This document shows positions 20,141 to 31,118 of a DNA stretch of 64,000 nucleotides, in pieces. The stretch is from Gnetum montanum. Taxonomy: Eukaryota; Streptophyta; Gnetopsida; Gnetales; Gnetaceae. Position 1 is the first letter of the stretch, and every line of letters starts with the position of its first letter. The stretch is from NCBI GenBank assembly GCA_015680685.1, contig MNCI01017497.1, positions 946,177-1,010,176 on the forward strand, in the 5' to 3' direction. The notes beneath the pieces are model-generated. The model had not been told where the DNA came from. It did no database searches and saw nothing but the letters and a program-made list of their open reading frames with translations. A program made the position numbers and the translations under genes.

Positions 20141-21190
20141 TCTTTGGTTGATGCTGTATGCTATCTCTATTTTGTCCACAGTACAGTTTACGCTGTTGGG
20201 TTTACGCTTAGGAGAACAGTCAAAATTTGGTTTACGCTAGCCACAGCGATGAAAGTAATTCTCCAGCTCACTACTTGCCTTTTTTATACCCCCTGTAAGT
20301 TAGTTTATGCTATTTCATAATTAATGCCAAGTTAATTTTACTCCATATACCCGGGTAAAAACGCCCCACACTTAGAACAAATTTAAAAATAAAATTAATA
20401 AATTTCCCCTCTGACCCCATAGAACATATGCCCATACCCAAACCAAAATTAACAAAAAATAAATAAATAAATAAAAAAGAAAACAACTAAATAAAATAAA
20501 ATATCCAAGAGCTAATGCCCACGTTGACCCTATTTTTGGGGATGCTGGCCCCTTTAAAAAAATAAAAAAAAACATCATCTCCTATTTTTTAGGGCGCTCG
20601 CCCTCTATCATCAACACCAAAATCAACAGCAAAAAAATAATTAAAAAAAAACAACATAAAAAAAATTAAATGAAATAAAGTATCCAAGAGCTAAAATAAA
20701 GTATTCAAGAGCTAATGCCCACGTTGACTCTATTTTTGGGGACGCTTGTCCCTTTTAAAATATAAAACAAAAATATATGTACACACCATTACTAATGGTT
20801 TACCAATGGTTTACGCTACACATAGCTTAGCTCACCCTCCTCACGTTCATCCATATGGTTTAAACTTAGAGTAAAAGATATACTAGCACATGCCCAAGAC
20901 AATACATCATCTAAATTTAAACGTAATGGTAAAAGGAATAAATGTGAAATCGTAACCGAAAATCATAGAAAATCATTATACTTAGGACAGGACCATAAAT
21001 CGGCGCGGTATAGCCTTAAATTGCCATGATGGCCTGGTATGGCCTTAAACTGGCATACGTCCGGGTATGACGATAAAACTACCATTGCATGCCTTAGTCC
21101 TGTTTAAACGTATAAATAACCAAATATATATATATATATATAGCAAAACCACCTTGTTGACATTGCTCACTATTTATTGGCAGGAGCAAA

Positions 21191-24100
21191 CACTATGGAC
21201 AACAAGCAACGATTCTTACCACTGTCTATCAATGGACCACACGGAACGATTACATGAGAAATCAACATAGAGTCCATTGACTTAGACTCAACAACATACA
21301 ACACTTTTGTGGCATCAACCCAACAAATGCTAGATTGCTATGAAGGAATGACCAAGACTATGGACCTAGAAGCCGATAACATTACTGAAGACCCCTTAGC
21401 TGAGGTCCCCATAACTATGTTAGATGGCGAAGTCAAAATCCTGAAGCTAAGTACATTATTGAGCATACAACTTGCCAATGACATAGCACATGTGCTTAAA
21501 GACAACATGAAAGCATTCACTTGGTCCTACACTGATATGCCTAGGCTAGACCCTCGAATAGTCCAGCACAAGATCATACTCGATCCGAAGTTAAGACCAG
21601 TGAAACAAAAAGCATGTAAGGTTAAGCCTGAGGTAGCATTGGCAGTTCGCAGTGAGATCACCAAGCTTTATAAAGCTGGTTACATTCGGGCTGTTGACTA
21701 CGCTGATTGAGTATCCAACATGGTCATTGTCCCAAAGAAGATACGGAAGCATTCGCTTATGCATTGACTTCCGGGACCTCAACATTGCAACCATAAAAGA
21801 TGATTTCTCCCTACCTAGCATTGATCAACTTGTTGACTCAACTGTTGGGCATGCCTTGTTATCTTTTATGGATGGCTTTTCGGGATATAACCAGATTCAG
21901 ATTAACCCTGAGCACTAGCTTAGGACGACCTTTATGACACCATGGGGTACTTTTTGCTACACGATGATGCCATTTGGCCTCAAGAATGCCAGTGCTACAT
22001 ATCAAAGAGCAATAACATTTATCTTTTGTGATTATATCTTCAACTCGCTCAATGACTATGTGGACGACATTGTGGTTAAATCAAAAACATCAGAGCAACA
22101 CGTACAAGATCTTGACTTGGTACTAAAGCGTTGTTTAAAATATGAGCTAAGACTTAACCCAAAGAAATGTGTCTTTGGAGTCAAAACAAGAAAAATGCTT
22201 GGGTTCGTAGTCTTGGAAGCAGGGATACAAGTAGACCCCGATAAGGTTAAGGCCATAACAAACTTAAAACCACCTAGCAACCTTACCAAACTTCACGGTC
22301 TACAAGGTAGATTACAATTCATTAGAGGATTCATAGAGAAACTGATGGACAAGTTAAGCCCTATGCAACATCTGTTGCGTAAGAACGTCCATTTTGAATG
22401 GACTCCATAGTGCCAAGAAGCCTTCGACAAGATTAAAACAACACTAGCTCAACTACCAACAGTTTATCCTCCACAGAACAATAGACCATTCTATATCTAC
22501 CTTGCAACATTTGGCTCATCCATCGCGTCCATGCTTTGTCAGAAACGTGATGATGGAACTGAAATCCCTATCTATTACTTGAGCCACGCATTAGTAGCCT
22601 ACGAACAACGTTACAGTGATGTGGAGAGGTCATGTCTAGCCCTCATCTTCTCTTTAAAGAGGTGACGACATTATCTCTTCCAAAACCAAGTCAACATAAT
22701 CTGTAAGGACAATGTGCTCAGAGCTATCACAAACAACATGTACAAATCAAGTAAGATAGCTTGATGGAAAGCAATGATTGTTGAGTTTGACCTGCAGTAC
22801 ATAGCCCAATCATCCATCAAAGGTCAAGCTATAGTAAATCAGATGACCGCATCACCAACATAGGATTAAGCAACGATTAATCCAGAGTTTCCAGATGAAA
22901 ATGTAAGCACAATAGACATAGTGCCTAATGACTACAACACAATCCTAAACTTCGATGGAGCATCCATCTCTCGAGGAGGAAGTGCTGCGGTAGTCATCAC
23001 ATATCCCTCCGGAGAGATCCAACCATTTGCCTATCATTTAAACTTTCCTAGCACTAACAACGTGGTAGAGTACAAAGGTCTCCTTAGAGGTCTCATCGCA
23101 GCACTAACTTCAGGAATCACATGGCTCATAGTTTGAGGCAATTCACAATTGGTCATTAACCAAGTGACAGAAGTATACGCATGTAAAGCTCTACACTTAC
23201 AACCATATTGTGACTTGACAAAACACCTGCTAAAATAATTTACAAACAAAGAGGTGCAACATATTTCTCGAAATGACAATACCATCGCAGATGCACTAGC
23301 CACGTTAGCTCTAAATATCTCATTAGACATGTTTCATGCGTTTCCTAGTTCCATCACAAGCTGTGACAAGTCCATAACTAATGCTCCTAATGAAATTCCC
23401 ATAGCATTTGTTAGCACGACACACGCCGTAGAATGGTACGATGACATAAAAGAGTACCTTCTACATGGTGAACCACCTCAAAATCTAACGAATGCATAGA
23501 AGGACGTGATACAAAAAAGCTCTCAGCAATATACACTAGTAGGGGATACGTTGTGTCGTAGATCCTATGAAGGCATTTTGCTGGTATGTGTTAGTAGCAC
23601 CGATGGCCAGACCATCATGGAGCAAGTTCATGAGGGACTTTGCGGAGGGCACATAGCGCCCAAAGTAATGGCAACAAAATTAGGTGTTTAGGGTACTACT
23701 GGCCACACATGGAGTACAACTATTTCTCCAAGGTCAAAACGTGCGATACATGTCAAAAGCATGGTAATCTTATAGATGTTCCACCCAATGAGTTGCATAT
23801 GGCTCAAATCACATGACCTTTCCAGAAGTGGGGGTTAGACATCATTGGACCGATAACTCCCCTATCTTCGGCAGGGCATAGTTTCATCACAACAACGACT
23901 GAATACTTCACAAAATGGGTAGAAGCTATTCCTCTTAGGAAGACCACATCGAAACAAGTATGCAACTTTATCCTTGAAAACATTGTGACCTGTTTTGGCA
24001 TCCCAATGACCATCATTACTAACAATAGGCCATAATTCAGCAGTGTTTAAACAAAAACCTTTTGCGGCAGTCTAGGCATTAAGCATTCGTTCTCATCTCC

Positions 24101-24671
24101 ATATTATCCTCAAAGGAATGGACAAGCAGAAGCCACAAATAAAACTGTCATCATGGTGCTTAAGAAAATGCTTCATCAGAGCAAACGAAGATGGCACAAG
24201 CAGCTAGTTTATGCGCTATGGGCATATAGAACGACGCATTGGACATCCACATGTAAAACACCATATAGTCTTGTTTATGGTTCAGAAGCTATTTTACCTT
24301 TGGAGTTTCAGGTACCATCCTTGAGGATCACACTCTCCGGACTCCTTGATGAAGGTCTAAACAATGACTCGCGCATTGTTAACCTGGATTCAGTGGAGGA
24401 GGAATGCACGCGTGCATTAGATTATATCGAGTGGTACCAAAATCAACAACGATGACGTCATCAGCATGACATTCACAAGCCCCCGATCAAAGAAGGTGAC
24501 CTTATACTTAAGGCGGTCCATGAACACCTGGACAAATTCTCAGCCAACTGGGAAGGGCCTTACTTGGTCACCAAAGCATACGACAACAGAGCATTCAAAC
24601 TAGCGAACATGGATAGAAATGAGCTTGCACATCCAACGAATCATTTGTACCTCAAGCTGTTCCATGTTTGA
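21191..24671 (+). pseudogene. pol: Pol of T2: RT, two RNase H domains, integrase
   Basis: The segment 21309-21710 leads into RT. RT has VIVPKK near 21730, a frameshift near 21740, then CIDFRDLN, SFMDGFSGYNQIQI and an intact YVDD box at 22057-22068. A retroviral-type RNase H fills about 22411-22870, with stops. A second, archaeal-type RNase H at 22921-23300 has FDGAS, NNVVEYKGLLRGL and ADALATLAL, but the acid in G-D-S is Asn (AAT 23140-23142). Integrase (about 23600-24671) has the H-H-C-C finger (CDTCQKHG near 23740) and WGLDIIGP near 23830. The second catalytic Asp is Asn (AAC 24021-24023); NGQAEATNK (24118) holds the Glu. A short tail after GPYLVTKAY ends at TGA 24669. Stops occur at 21708, 21916, 22408, 23134, 23689 and others. 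Confidence 0.88.
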
Positions 24672-26140
24672 AGTCACTCAGGTATGCATTCGTCCTGGCA
24701 TCATGACGGTAAACTGATACCACAGATTTGTCCTGGCATCATGACAGTAAACTGATACCACAGAATGTCCTGGGCTATGACTTAAAAAATTAGCACCATA
24801 GAATGTCCTAGCGTCATGACGATAAATCGACACCACAAACCTCTATTCGACATGATACTAAACTGTCACACTCATTCACCAGAGTCTACTAAGACTATAA
24901 ACTAGCTTGCCTCTTCATAGTCTTCCATGACTATAAACTAGCATCGCATTGTCCGCTACGACGATAAACTGGCAACGTCGAATGGGTTATGACATAAAAC
25001 TAACCCACGATAGTCCGCTAAGACTATAAACTAGCAAGATCATCTCTGGCACATTCATCTGATGCTGTAATTCATGACATTTTTTCATCAACTCCTGCTG
25101 CATCATTCATCACATCAGCTCTGACAACACTATTGCTGCTCATTTTGTTTGCCTTAAGTTTCACATCATGCCTCCATTTGCATCGGCCACATTCGTGTCT
25201 AAAGTGTTTGCTAACTCATTCACTTATGGTTTTCTTGTCTTCTTGGAGTTGTGTTTGTAGGATGACACCATTGGTGCTCGTACATGAATACACTTCATCA
25301 CAGTGACAAGGTGCCACATTGTTTCTGACGCACGCAACCAGGTTAATCAATCTGTTCAAAAGTACATTCCTAGTTCCCAAAACATTCTCCATTTCCCCAA
25401 CACTCTCATTCCCTTTCCTACTTGGTTACAGTTCTCAGATACACCTAGTACACCCCAAGACTTTGAACACATTGTTGCACGCTGCGACACTCTCAAGCAG
25501 TTGCAACACACAACATGACACATGAGCATGAGTGCAAAATTGAAAGAAAGCTCTTTCAAAAAAAAAATAGAAAAAAGAAAAGAAAAGAAAAGAAAAGAAA
25601 AGATCAAAGAGCAAAGAGCAAAATGAACCACAAGACCCCTGACACTTCCCATACAAGGCCCAGGCGGGAAGGCAGTTGTCCTAGAAAGAAATACTCGTGT
25701 CTCAAACCATCATGTTTCACCTCACTGCGTGGTTTTGGCTGTTGGACAATGGGTTTCCTTAGACACTCTACAAGGGTCCTGTTTCTCCAAAGAACGCATC
25801 ACCTCATCGCATGGCTTTGGTTGTGACAATGAGTTGTTCAAAACATGATACAAGAGTCTCGTTCCTCCAAAAGATGTACTTCTCATGCCTTGGTTCCAAG
25901 TCTGCCAAATATTGGCCATCGACAAGGAACAACATGACTTGTTTACACAAGATGAATACTCCTCTCCCACACTGACACAATCCCTTGATCAAATCCCAAT
26001 CCCATAGTTACAAACATCTCCTCTAGATATCATCTCAAAACATTTCCCAATCCCAGGTACTTCTGAACACTGTGCGATGACATCTGGCCAAGTGCCAAAG
26101 GACAATGCTTACTACCAGTTTACTTGTGATGTTTTGTACT
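24672..26140 (+). other. T2 non-coding region between integrase and 3' LTR
   Basis: At 24690-25040 there are about nine copies of a motif of the form CATGACGGTAAACTGATACCA or CGACTATAAACTAGCA, some in tandem with a period of 35-40 bp. A TTGTGTTTGTAG near 25250 resembles a splice acceptor and is shared with T1. An A/G tract (AAAGAAAAGAAAAG...) lies at 25555-25625, between AAGCTCTTTC and CAAAGAGC, which are partly complementary. The open frames here have no domain. Confidence 0.65.
24690..25040 (+). repeat. Dispersed TAAACT motif array after T2 pol
   Basis: Repeated units share TGAC or CGAC, two or three bases, TAAACT and then A/G-GCA. The same motif is at 18165-18400 and 21000-21085 in T2 and at 2815-2870 and 3025-3150 in T1, always in non-coding parts next to pol. 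It is partly tandem here and scattered elsewhere. Confidence 0.7.
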
Positions 26141-26195
26141 TCTTTGTCGATGCCTCTTAGGTCGATTCCTCTAGGCATCAACAAAGAGGGACCAA
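26141..26195 (+). promoter_or_regulatory. Hairpin and polypurine tract of T2
   Basis: Arms 26141-26155 and 26173-26187 (TCTTTGTCGATGCCT with AGGCATCAACAAAGA) pair over 15 positions with one mismatch. The right arm overlaps the purine tract AACAAAGAGGGACCAA that abuts the 3' LTR. The structure is conserved in T1 at 4256-4310. Confidence 0.65.
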
Positions 26196-27418
26196 TGAAA
26201 CACCACAAAAATTTTGGCTAACACTTGTAGACAGAAATTGAGCTAAGTCATGTTGGTCCCTAGCATGACCAAGTTTGAAAGCCTCAAAAACAGCATCAAA
26301 CGGAGCATAATTGAACAAGAAAGAGTTCCCTAGGATCCACAGGTGACTACATCAGCATTCGGCATTGGGAATTTCATGTTTTGGGTTCAAAATACTTGGG
26401 TTTTACCAAGTATACTCTATTCACACTGGGCTGTACGTTGGCCAGCATATAGCAATTTTGGGCCCCAAAAATGAGCCAAAACATGCCAGAATTGAGTGTC
26501 TGGACCCCCCAGGACCTTCCCCAAGGTCCCCAGTAGCTCTCAGCCTCTTGAAAATCAAGTTTCGACCTCAAAATGATGCATTTTCATGTGTGTACGCTGG
26601 GTACATTTTGGTGTACGCTGAGCTTGTACGCTGAGGTTGATGCTAAGCCTATACGTTGAGGCTGAGGTTGATGCTGAGCTTGTACGTTGAGGTTGATGCC
26701 CAATCTCATACGCTGCATGCTGTACAGTTGTAACATATCTTGCACTTGGTCAACGCACCACTTGTCTCTCGATCTAAACTTTTCTCAGCTCACAGCCACT
26801 CATCTCATTCTAGATTCGAATCTAACACCCAAGATATTATAAAAACCCTAATTTTTCACTAGATCGGGGTTGGCAATTTTTACAAACAGAGACAAAAAAA
26901 AATAGATCTGGTACACTTAGCAAATATAGGCATAAACCTCTGTACACTGGGCATCAGACTTGGACGTTGCATTTCCCTGCAACCCAAAACCTGCATCTCC
27001 TAGCACCTGTCATTATCCACCGAGGCTAAACGTCTACCTTGTGATTAATCCACAACTGCGTTCTGACCGGTGCACACTGTAATCACTTTTTCAATACAAA
27101 ATAGTTTACATTTTTGCCCAGATTTATTACAGTTTTTTTTGTTTTTCCAGTTTACGTTTACATTCCAGTTTACATTATTGTGTCTGTTTACATTACGGTT
27201 TACGTTTAATGTGCATCGTTTATGTATAACCCAACGCATTGCAAAGTGTGTACATTGGGAAAGTCCTCGTTTGATCCACATGAGGACCATTCAAGGCACT
27301 TTGCCTTTATCCATTCCAGCTTGCCCTCAAGCGAAGGCAGGGTCTTCTGTATTTCTTCCAGAGGATCTCTCGGTGTTTGTTTCATTCTAGCCTTGCACCG
27401 ACGATTTTAGACGGTACA
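26196..27418 (+). repeat. 3' LTR of T2
   Basis: The 1223-bp LTR follows the polypurine tract and ends GGTACA. It matches the 5' LTR throughout, with mainly transition differences and a shorter TACGCTGAG array. The TATA box TATTATAAAA is at 26835-26844. Confidence 0.92.
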
Positions 27419-27423
27419 ACGAT
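27419..27423. other. Target site duplication of T2, right copy (ACGAT)
   Basis: It directly follows the terminal CA of the T2 3' LTR and is identical to 12074-12078. Confidence 0.9.
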
Positions 27424-27432
27424 ATCACATCA

Positions 27433-28400
27433 CTTAACTAATATGGTTTTATTAGACTCCCTCTTTTAATCTAGCATGTTTTGAATTTTGAAAGGTTCCT
27501 TATTTTGTTAAATTGTTGAATCTTCCATTAATTCTTGAAAAAGTTGAAAGGGATATTGTCTCTTGTGTTAGGCTAATCAAGCATTCTAAAACCCTTGCTA
27601 TAGCTAGTGGTTTTTGTAGAATTTGATATATAATTGAAGTGGATCTTGATTTTCTTAAGTGAGAAATTTTTTTTAATGTTAGTGGAATTGATTATGCATA
27701 GAAGGTTGTTTATTGTAATCTTCTAAAGTCATATCACTATTGTCATCAAGGGAGTCACATGTTTGATTATGTCCTTTTATGCTACGAAAAAAGGCATGTG
27801 CAAGCACATTAGCAACAAGCTACTGTAAATGCTATTAATGTTTCTTCTGCAAATGTTATAGATCTTGCTAAGGTTTTTTCTATAAATGTTACAAATCCTG
27901 TGATGATTTCTTTCACTGGTGTTTTAATAGTTATCCCAATCTTTTTTTTTTACTACTGTTCAATAGGATGTATCTTCAAGGAAGATTCCAATGAAATCAA
28001 TTTCAAAAAAAATTTCAATGACTAAGGAGAAACAAATACATGCTCCTTAGATTTCAGATAATCCTATTTTTGATTTAGATGGTTTTCAACTAGTGCTTCA
28101 TAATAAAAAACATTGAGGAAGTCTATCTATTATTGATTACCTACCAAATATTTAGAATGAACAACATGTTCAAGATATTTTAACTATTAATAATTCATTT
28201 GCAACTATTGGTTAAGATATGGAGATAATATTTTTTGATAATGTTGGTTCAATTGATAGGGTAGGGGCTTCCTTCTCCTCCATCCATTGTTAATATTTTC
28301 AAAGAATGTTTAATTTCCTACCTTAAAGGAAAGTTTTTTAGGACTGGATGTAAGGATGAAAATCTAAAAAGACATCTCCAAAATAATTAGACCTTTTTTA
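27433..28400 (+). pseudogene. LINE ORF1-like relic
   Basis: After the family-B LTR end at 27432, plus-strand translation gives VEVDLDF near 27640 (as IEVDLDFLK). This is followed by a cysteine/histidine block YHYCHQGSHM...C at about 27730-27795, reminiscent of the zinc knuckle in ORF1 of plant L1-like elements. A lysine-rich tail with DLDGFQLVLHNKK follows near 28075-28110. The frame has many stops. The assignment rests on the order of these short blocks only, so it is tentative. ORF1 proteins of this type bind RNA. Confidence 0.4.
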
Positions 28401-29033
28401 TTGATTTGGAGCTTCTCCTCTTTGAAGTAATCCTTTGATTTTATACCCCATATTTTTATTTTTAATATATACATATATTGGGTTTGACACCCCCCAAAAT
28501 ATTTAGCTTAATCATGCATTTGTGTATTGTATGTGGGATTGTTGCAACAGAAACATTATTTTTATAATCTTTGTTTGAACACAACATGAAACTCAAGAAC
28601 AGCCTTATAAGTAAATGAGTATTAAAGGAGGAAACCCAAATTGGGACACGACCAAACGTCCACCCATGTTGACTTGTTACAAAATAGAATGACATAGAAT
28701 TAGATAAGGAAAAAAAAATTCTCAATTAAGGATAGAGAGAGTTCCAATGGTGACTTCTCACAATAGAAAGGGAAAGCTTCCTTACAGAGATTACTGATGA
28801 TGAGTGTTACTGGAATGCACAATTCTTTTCTACCATTGCAAAAGATGAACCAACTGATGTCTATCTAGATTGAACTTGGATGCTTGAGATGTGAGTTGGA
28901 AATGAATGAGGTGAAAGATCTACAACTTCTCCAACTTGGTGAGCAAACATTTATTAGAATAATCTATCCTTTGAAATATAACATTGCATTTTCACTTCCA
29001 AATATAATATAAAATAGTAGGCCTAATAACTTT
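28400..29033. other. No gene seen
   Basis: AT-rich sequence with no coding similarity that I recognise. It contains GGGTTTGACACCCCCC near 28480, similar in style to the tail of the SINEs at 29820-31100. The part from about 28950 may be the 3' untranslated region of the minus-strand LINE that follows. Confidence 0.4.
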
Positions 29034-29760
29034 TCATAGAAACTTGAGATTAGCAGAAGTAATGTTTAAAAAGCTGAATATGACATCCTCTTGAGATAGC
29101 TTGTATGAAGGAAAAACTATGGAAGCCCACTCCCACACATGTTGAGCAAAGGGATAATGCCAAAACACATGAACAAAGTCATCTTGTCCACCACAGAGAG
29201 GGCAATTAGGATTGGGAATTCCTAGATATTCTAACCTTTTACCAATAGGTAGAACATGGTGGAGGAGACACCAAAGGAATTGTTTAATTTTGGGAAGGGT
29301 TGGAAGGTTCCAAATATTTTGGAAGATAGGGATCCAAAATGAAATTGACTCATGTTTGTGCCAATGCTTATTGCAGTGTTGAATGACCTCGGATGGGTCG
29401 TGCATAAGATGCAAGGGGATAGATGGTCGGTAGGGTAAGAGTTTAACCCCATTAAGCCATTGAAGGCCTTGAAAAGGGCTTTGGATTGTAACATCAATGT
29501 GCTAATGACCATGGAGAAAGGAGTAGATCTAGACTAGGCAATGGTTCATTGCAGCCAACTCCCCATACCAATTGCTAAACTTGACCCCCGAAATCCGACG
29601 ACTAGCCAGCCTAAGACAATTTAAGGAGATGACACCCTTTCAAAACCACGAGGTGGCCACCTTAGCCTTTGTGATGGCAAGGGGAGTAAGCGACAGATGT
29701 AACCACCACGAACAAAATCTAGAGAGGATAGTAGGGTTGATCTTGACATTAGTCTAGTCT
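29034..29760 (-). pseudogene. LINE reverse transcriptase C-terminus with zf-RVT domain
   Basis: The open minus-strand segment 29500-29034 encodes IWNLPTLPKIKQFLW, then LGIPNPNCPLCGG and HVFWHYPFAQHVWEWA. This is the pattern of the zinc-binding domain (zf-RVT) at the end of plant non-LTR retrotransposon reverse transcriptases. The cysteines and histidines CPLC...H...H are present. Upstream on the same strand, to about 29760, lies a degenerate piece with AITKAKVATSWF and SRRISGVKFSNWYGELAAMN, which fits the preceding RT connection region. A stop at about 29500 separates them. The rest of the LINE is absent, as expected for 5' truncation. Confidence 0.75.
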
Positions 29761-29819
29761 ATGTAATTGTGTAGAATTTGCTAGCCCCTCCAGATGCTTT
29801 TGAAAACATGAGATCCTGG

Positions 29820-29960
29820 AAGAATGATAGTGAGGGGGGTTAGCCTGGTAACCCTAGGTCATAGGTTTGATTCTACTAGCTAGCATTGAGTTATAAAATT
29901 ATATAAATCTTGGGGTATATATATGTTTCATTTATTTTAGGTTTCAACATCCTCATACTA
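29820..29960 (+). mobile_element. tRNA-derived SINE, copy 1
   Basis: It contains an A-box-like TAGCCTGGTAA (29841-29851) and a B-box-like GGTTTGATTCT (29864-29874). The body is CATTGAGTTATAAAATTATA...CTTGGGGT and the tail is TTTTAGGTTTCAACATCC. The head appears shortened between the two boxes. Confidence 0.6.
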
Positions 29961-29977
29961 GGCTAACAATGCTTTTA

Positions 29978-30110
29978 TGGGGGTGTTGAAACCCCAAGAT
30001 ATATAGTCTAATTAGAACTTTATAACTTAACATTACCTACTGGAACTGAACCCATGAATTAAGAGTTTTATCATTAGGCTAATATCTCATTGTTAATAAT
30101 AACGCTTTTG
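29978..30110 (-). mobile_element. tRNA-derived SINE, copy 2
   Basis: On the minus strand the A box reads TAGCCTAATGA (30081-30071), the B box GGTTCAGTTCC (30052-30042), the body GTTAAGTTATAAAGTTCTAAT and the tail CTTGGGGTTTCAACACCCCC. It lies back to back with copy 1, tails facing. Confidence 0.65.
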
Positions 30111-30829
30111 TATGAAATAGATACTCTTGGTAGCCTACCATGAAAGGCTTGTTGTTTAATAAGTATTATGCAAATAAGAGCTTTCTAGTTCAAGTTACAC
30201 CTTAAGCACCTCTTAACTTGAAGCACCTATTTGCTCCCTTACAAAATAAAATTAAAATGATATATATCATTATTATTGTTATCCTATCCTTGTCTCAATA
30301 AAATAGGGTTAACTACATGAGTTCTTTTTTGTCATTTACCTCTATGAAGTGCTAGATATTTATCTATTTTCAATTTTTTTTATCATCTTCAATCAGTTTT
30401 TTCTTTTTTATATCTTCCTTTTGGTGGCTTTCCTAAAATACTGACATTGCAAGCTTGTTAATAGGCCCATTATCTAATATTATTTGTACATGATCATTTC
30501 TAGAATACTATGGCAATCATCTAAGACGTCATTTCTATAACTTATCTAAAAATAAAAGCCACTCCAAGTCTTCCTCTAATAACTTATCTCTTCATGTAAC
30601 TTTCAACATCCATCTATGCATTGGTATTTCTGCTACCTATCCATGCCTTTGTTTTATAACCCAACATTAAACACCATATAAAACAAGCCTAATTATATTA
30701 CAATCTTATAAACATTTTTCTTTAGCTTTATTGAGATTTTTCATTACATAAAATGTAATATCCCATGATACCACCCTAAGTTATCTTAGTGATAATGGTC
30801 ATCAATGTATAATCTTAGTGTGTGTGTAT

Positions 30830-30950
30830 AACAATGAGATGTTAGCATAGTGGTATAAGTCTTAGCCTAGTATTCCCAGGTCACAACTTTGATTGTACTA
30901 GGTATCATTGAGTTATAAACTTCTATAAATCTTGAAGTGCATGTGTGATA
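30830..30950 (+). mobile_element. tRNA-derived SINE, copy 3
   Basis: The A box TAGCATAGTGG (30843-30853) fits the tRNA consensus exactly. A weak B box (CTTTGATTGTA, 30888-30898) follows, then the body CATTGAGTTATAAACTTCTATAAATCTTGAAG. It lacks the GGTTCCAACACCCC tail and is joined directly to copy 4. Confidence 0.65.
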
Positions 30951-31102
30951 ACAATGAGTTATTAGCTGAGTATTAAGACTCTTGATTTAAAAGCTCCAAG
31001 TCATGGGTTCAATTTTGATGGACAATGTTGAGTTATAAAGTTTTAATTCAACTATATTTCTTAGGGTGTACCTATATTACACTTATTTTGAGGTTCCAAC
31101 AC
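30951..31102 (+). mobile_element. tRNA-derived SINE, copy 4
   Basis: A box TAGCTGAGTAT (30963-30973), B box GGTTCAATTTT (31006-31016), body ATGTTGAGTTATAAAG and tail TTTTGAGGTTCCAACACCCC ending near 31105. Spacing of the two boxes is tRNA-like. Together with copy 3 it forms a tandem pair with two heads and one tail. Confidence 0.7.
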
Positions 31103-31118
31103 CCCTATAGTACATGTG

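Larger units (their letters stand above)
18136..21190 (+). other. T2 spacer between protease and RT
   Basis: About 3 kb without a coding domain. It contains repeats of the GAC-x-TAAACT motif (18165-18400 and 21000-21085), minisatellites (19110-19310, 19640-19875, 19905-20140) and a duplicated segment of about 200 bp (near 20505-20560 and 20715-20760, both with CCCACGTTGAC). A (TA)9 microsatellite lies at 21125-21142. A TTATTGGCAG near 21176 could be a 3' splice site. In Ogre elements, a Tat branch, an intron between protease and RT is known to be removed, so this spacer could be spliced, but no 5' site was identified. Confidence 0.65.
12079..27418 (+). mobile_element. Tat-like Ty3/gypsy element T2, full length, 15.3 kb
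   Basis: The two LTRs (12079-13338 and 26196-27418) begin TGAAACACC and end GTACA. They are flanked by the identical 5-bp duplication ACGAT at 12074-12078 and 27419-27423. The internal order is primer binding site, leader with minisatellites, gag, protease, a 3.2-kb spacer, RT, retroviral-type RNase H, archaeal-type RNase H, integrase, a non-coding tail and polypurine tract. The second RNase H with FDGAS and NNVVEYKGLLRGL motifs marks the Tat lineage (Ogre and relatives). Gag and pol are broken by many in-frame stops and at least two frameshifts, and catalytic residues are lost. The LTRs differ mainly by transitions plus a repeat-length indel, so the insertion is old. Confidence 0.92.

Noticed and set aside
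19565-20151. ORFs with VHAANF and WFTLQFL repeats
   Set aside because: Read from the 25-bp minisatellite in the T2 spacer.
30830-31102. Functional tRNA genes
   Set aside because: The A and B boxes are present but no cloverleaf or acceptor stem forms. The shared body and tail identify SINEs.
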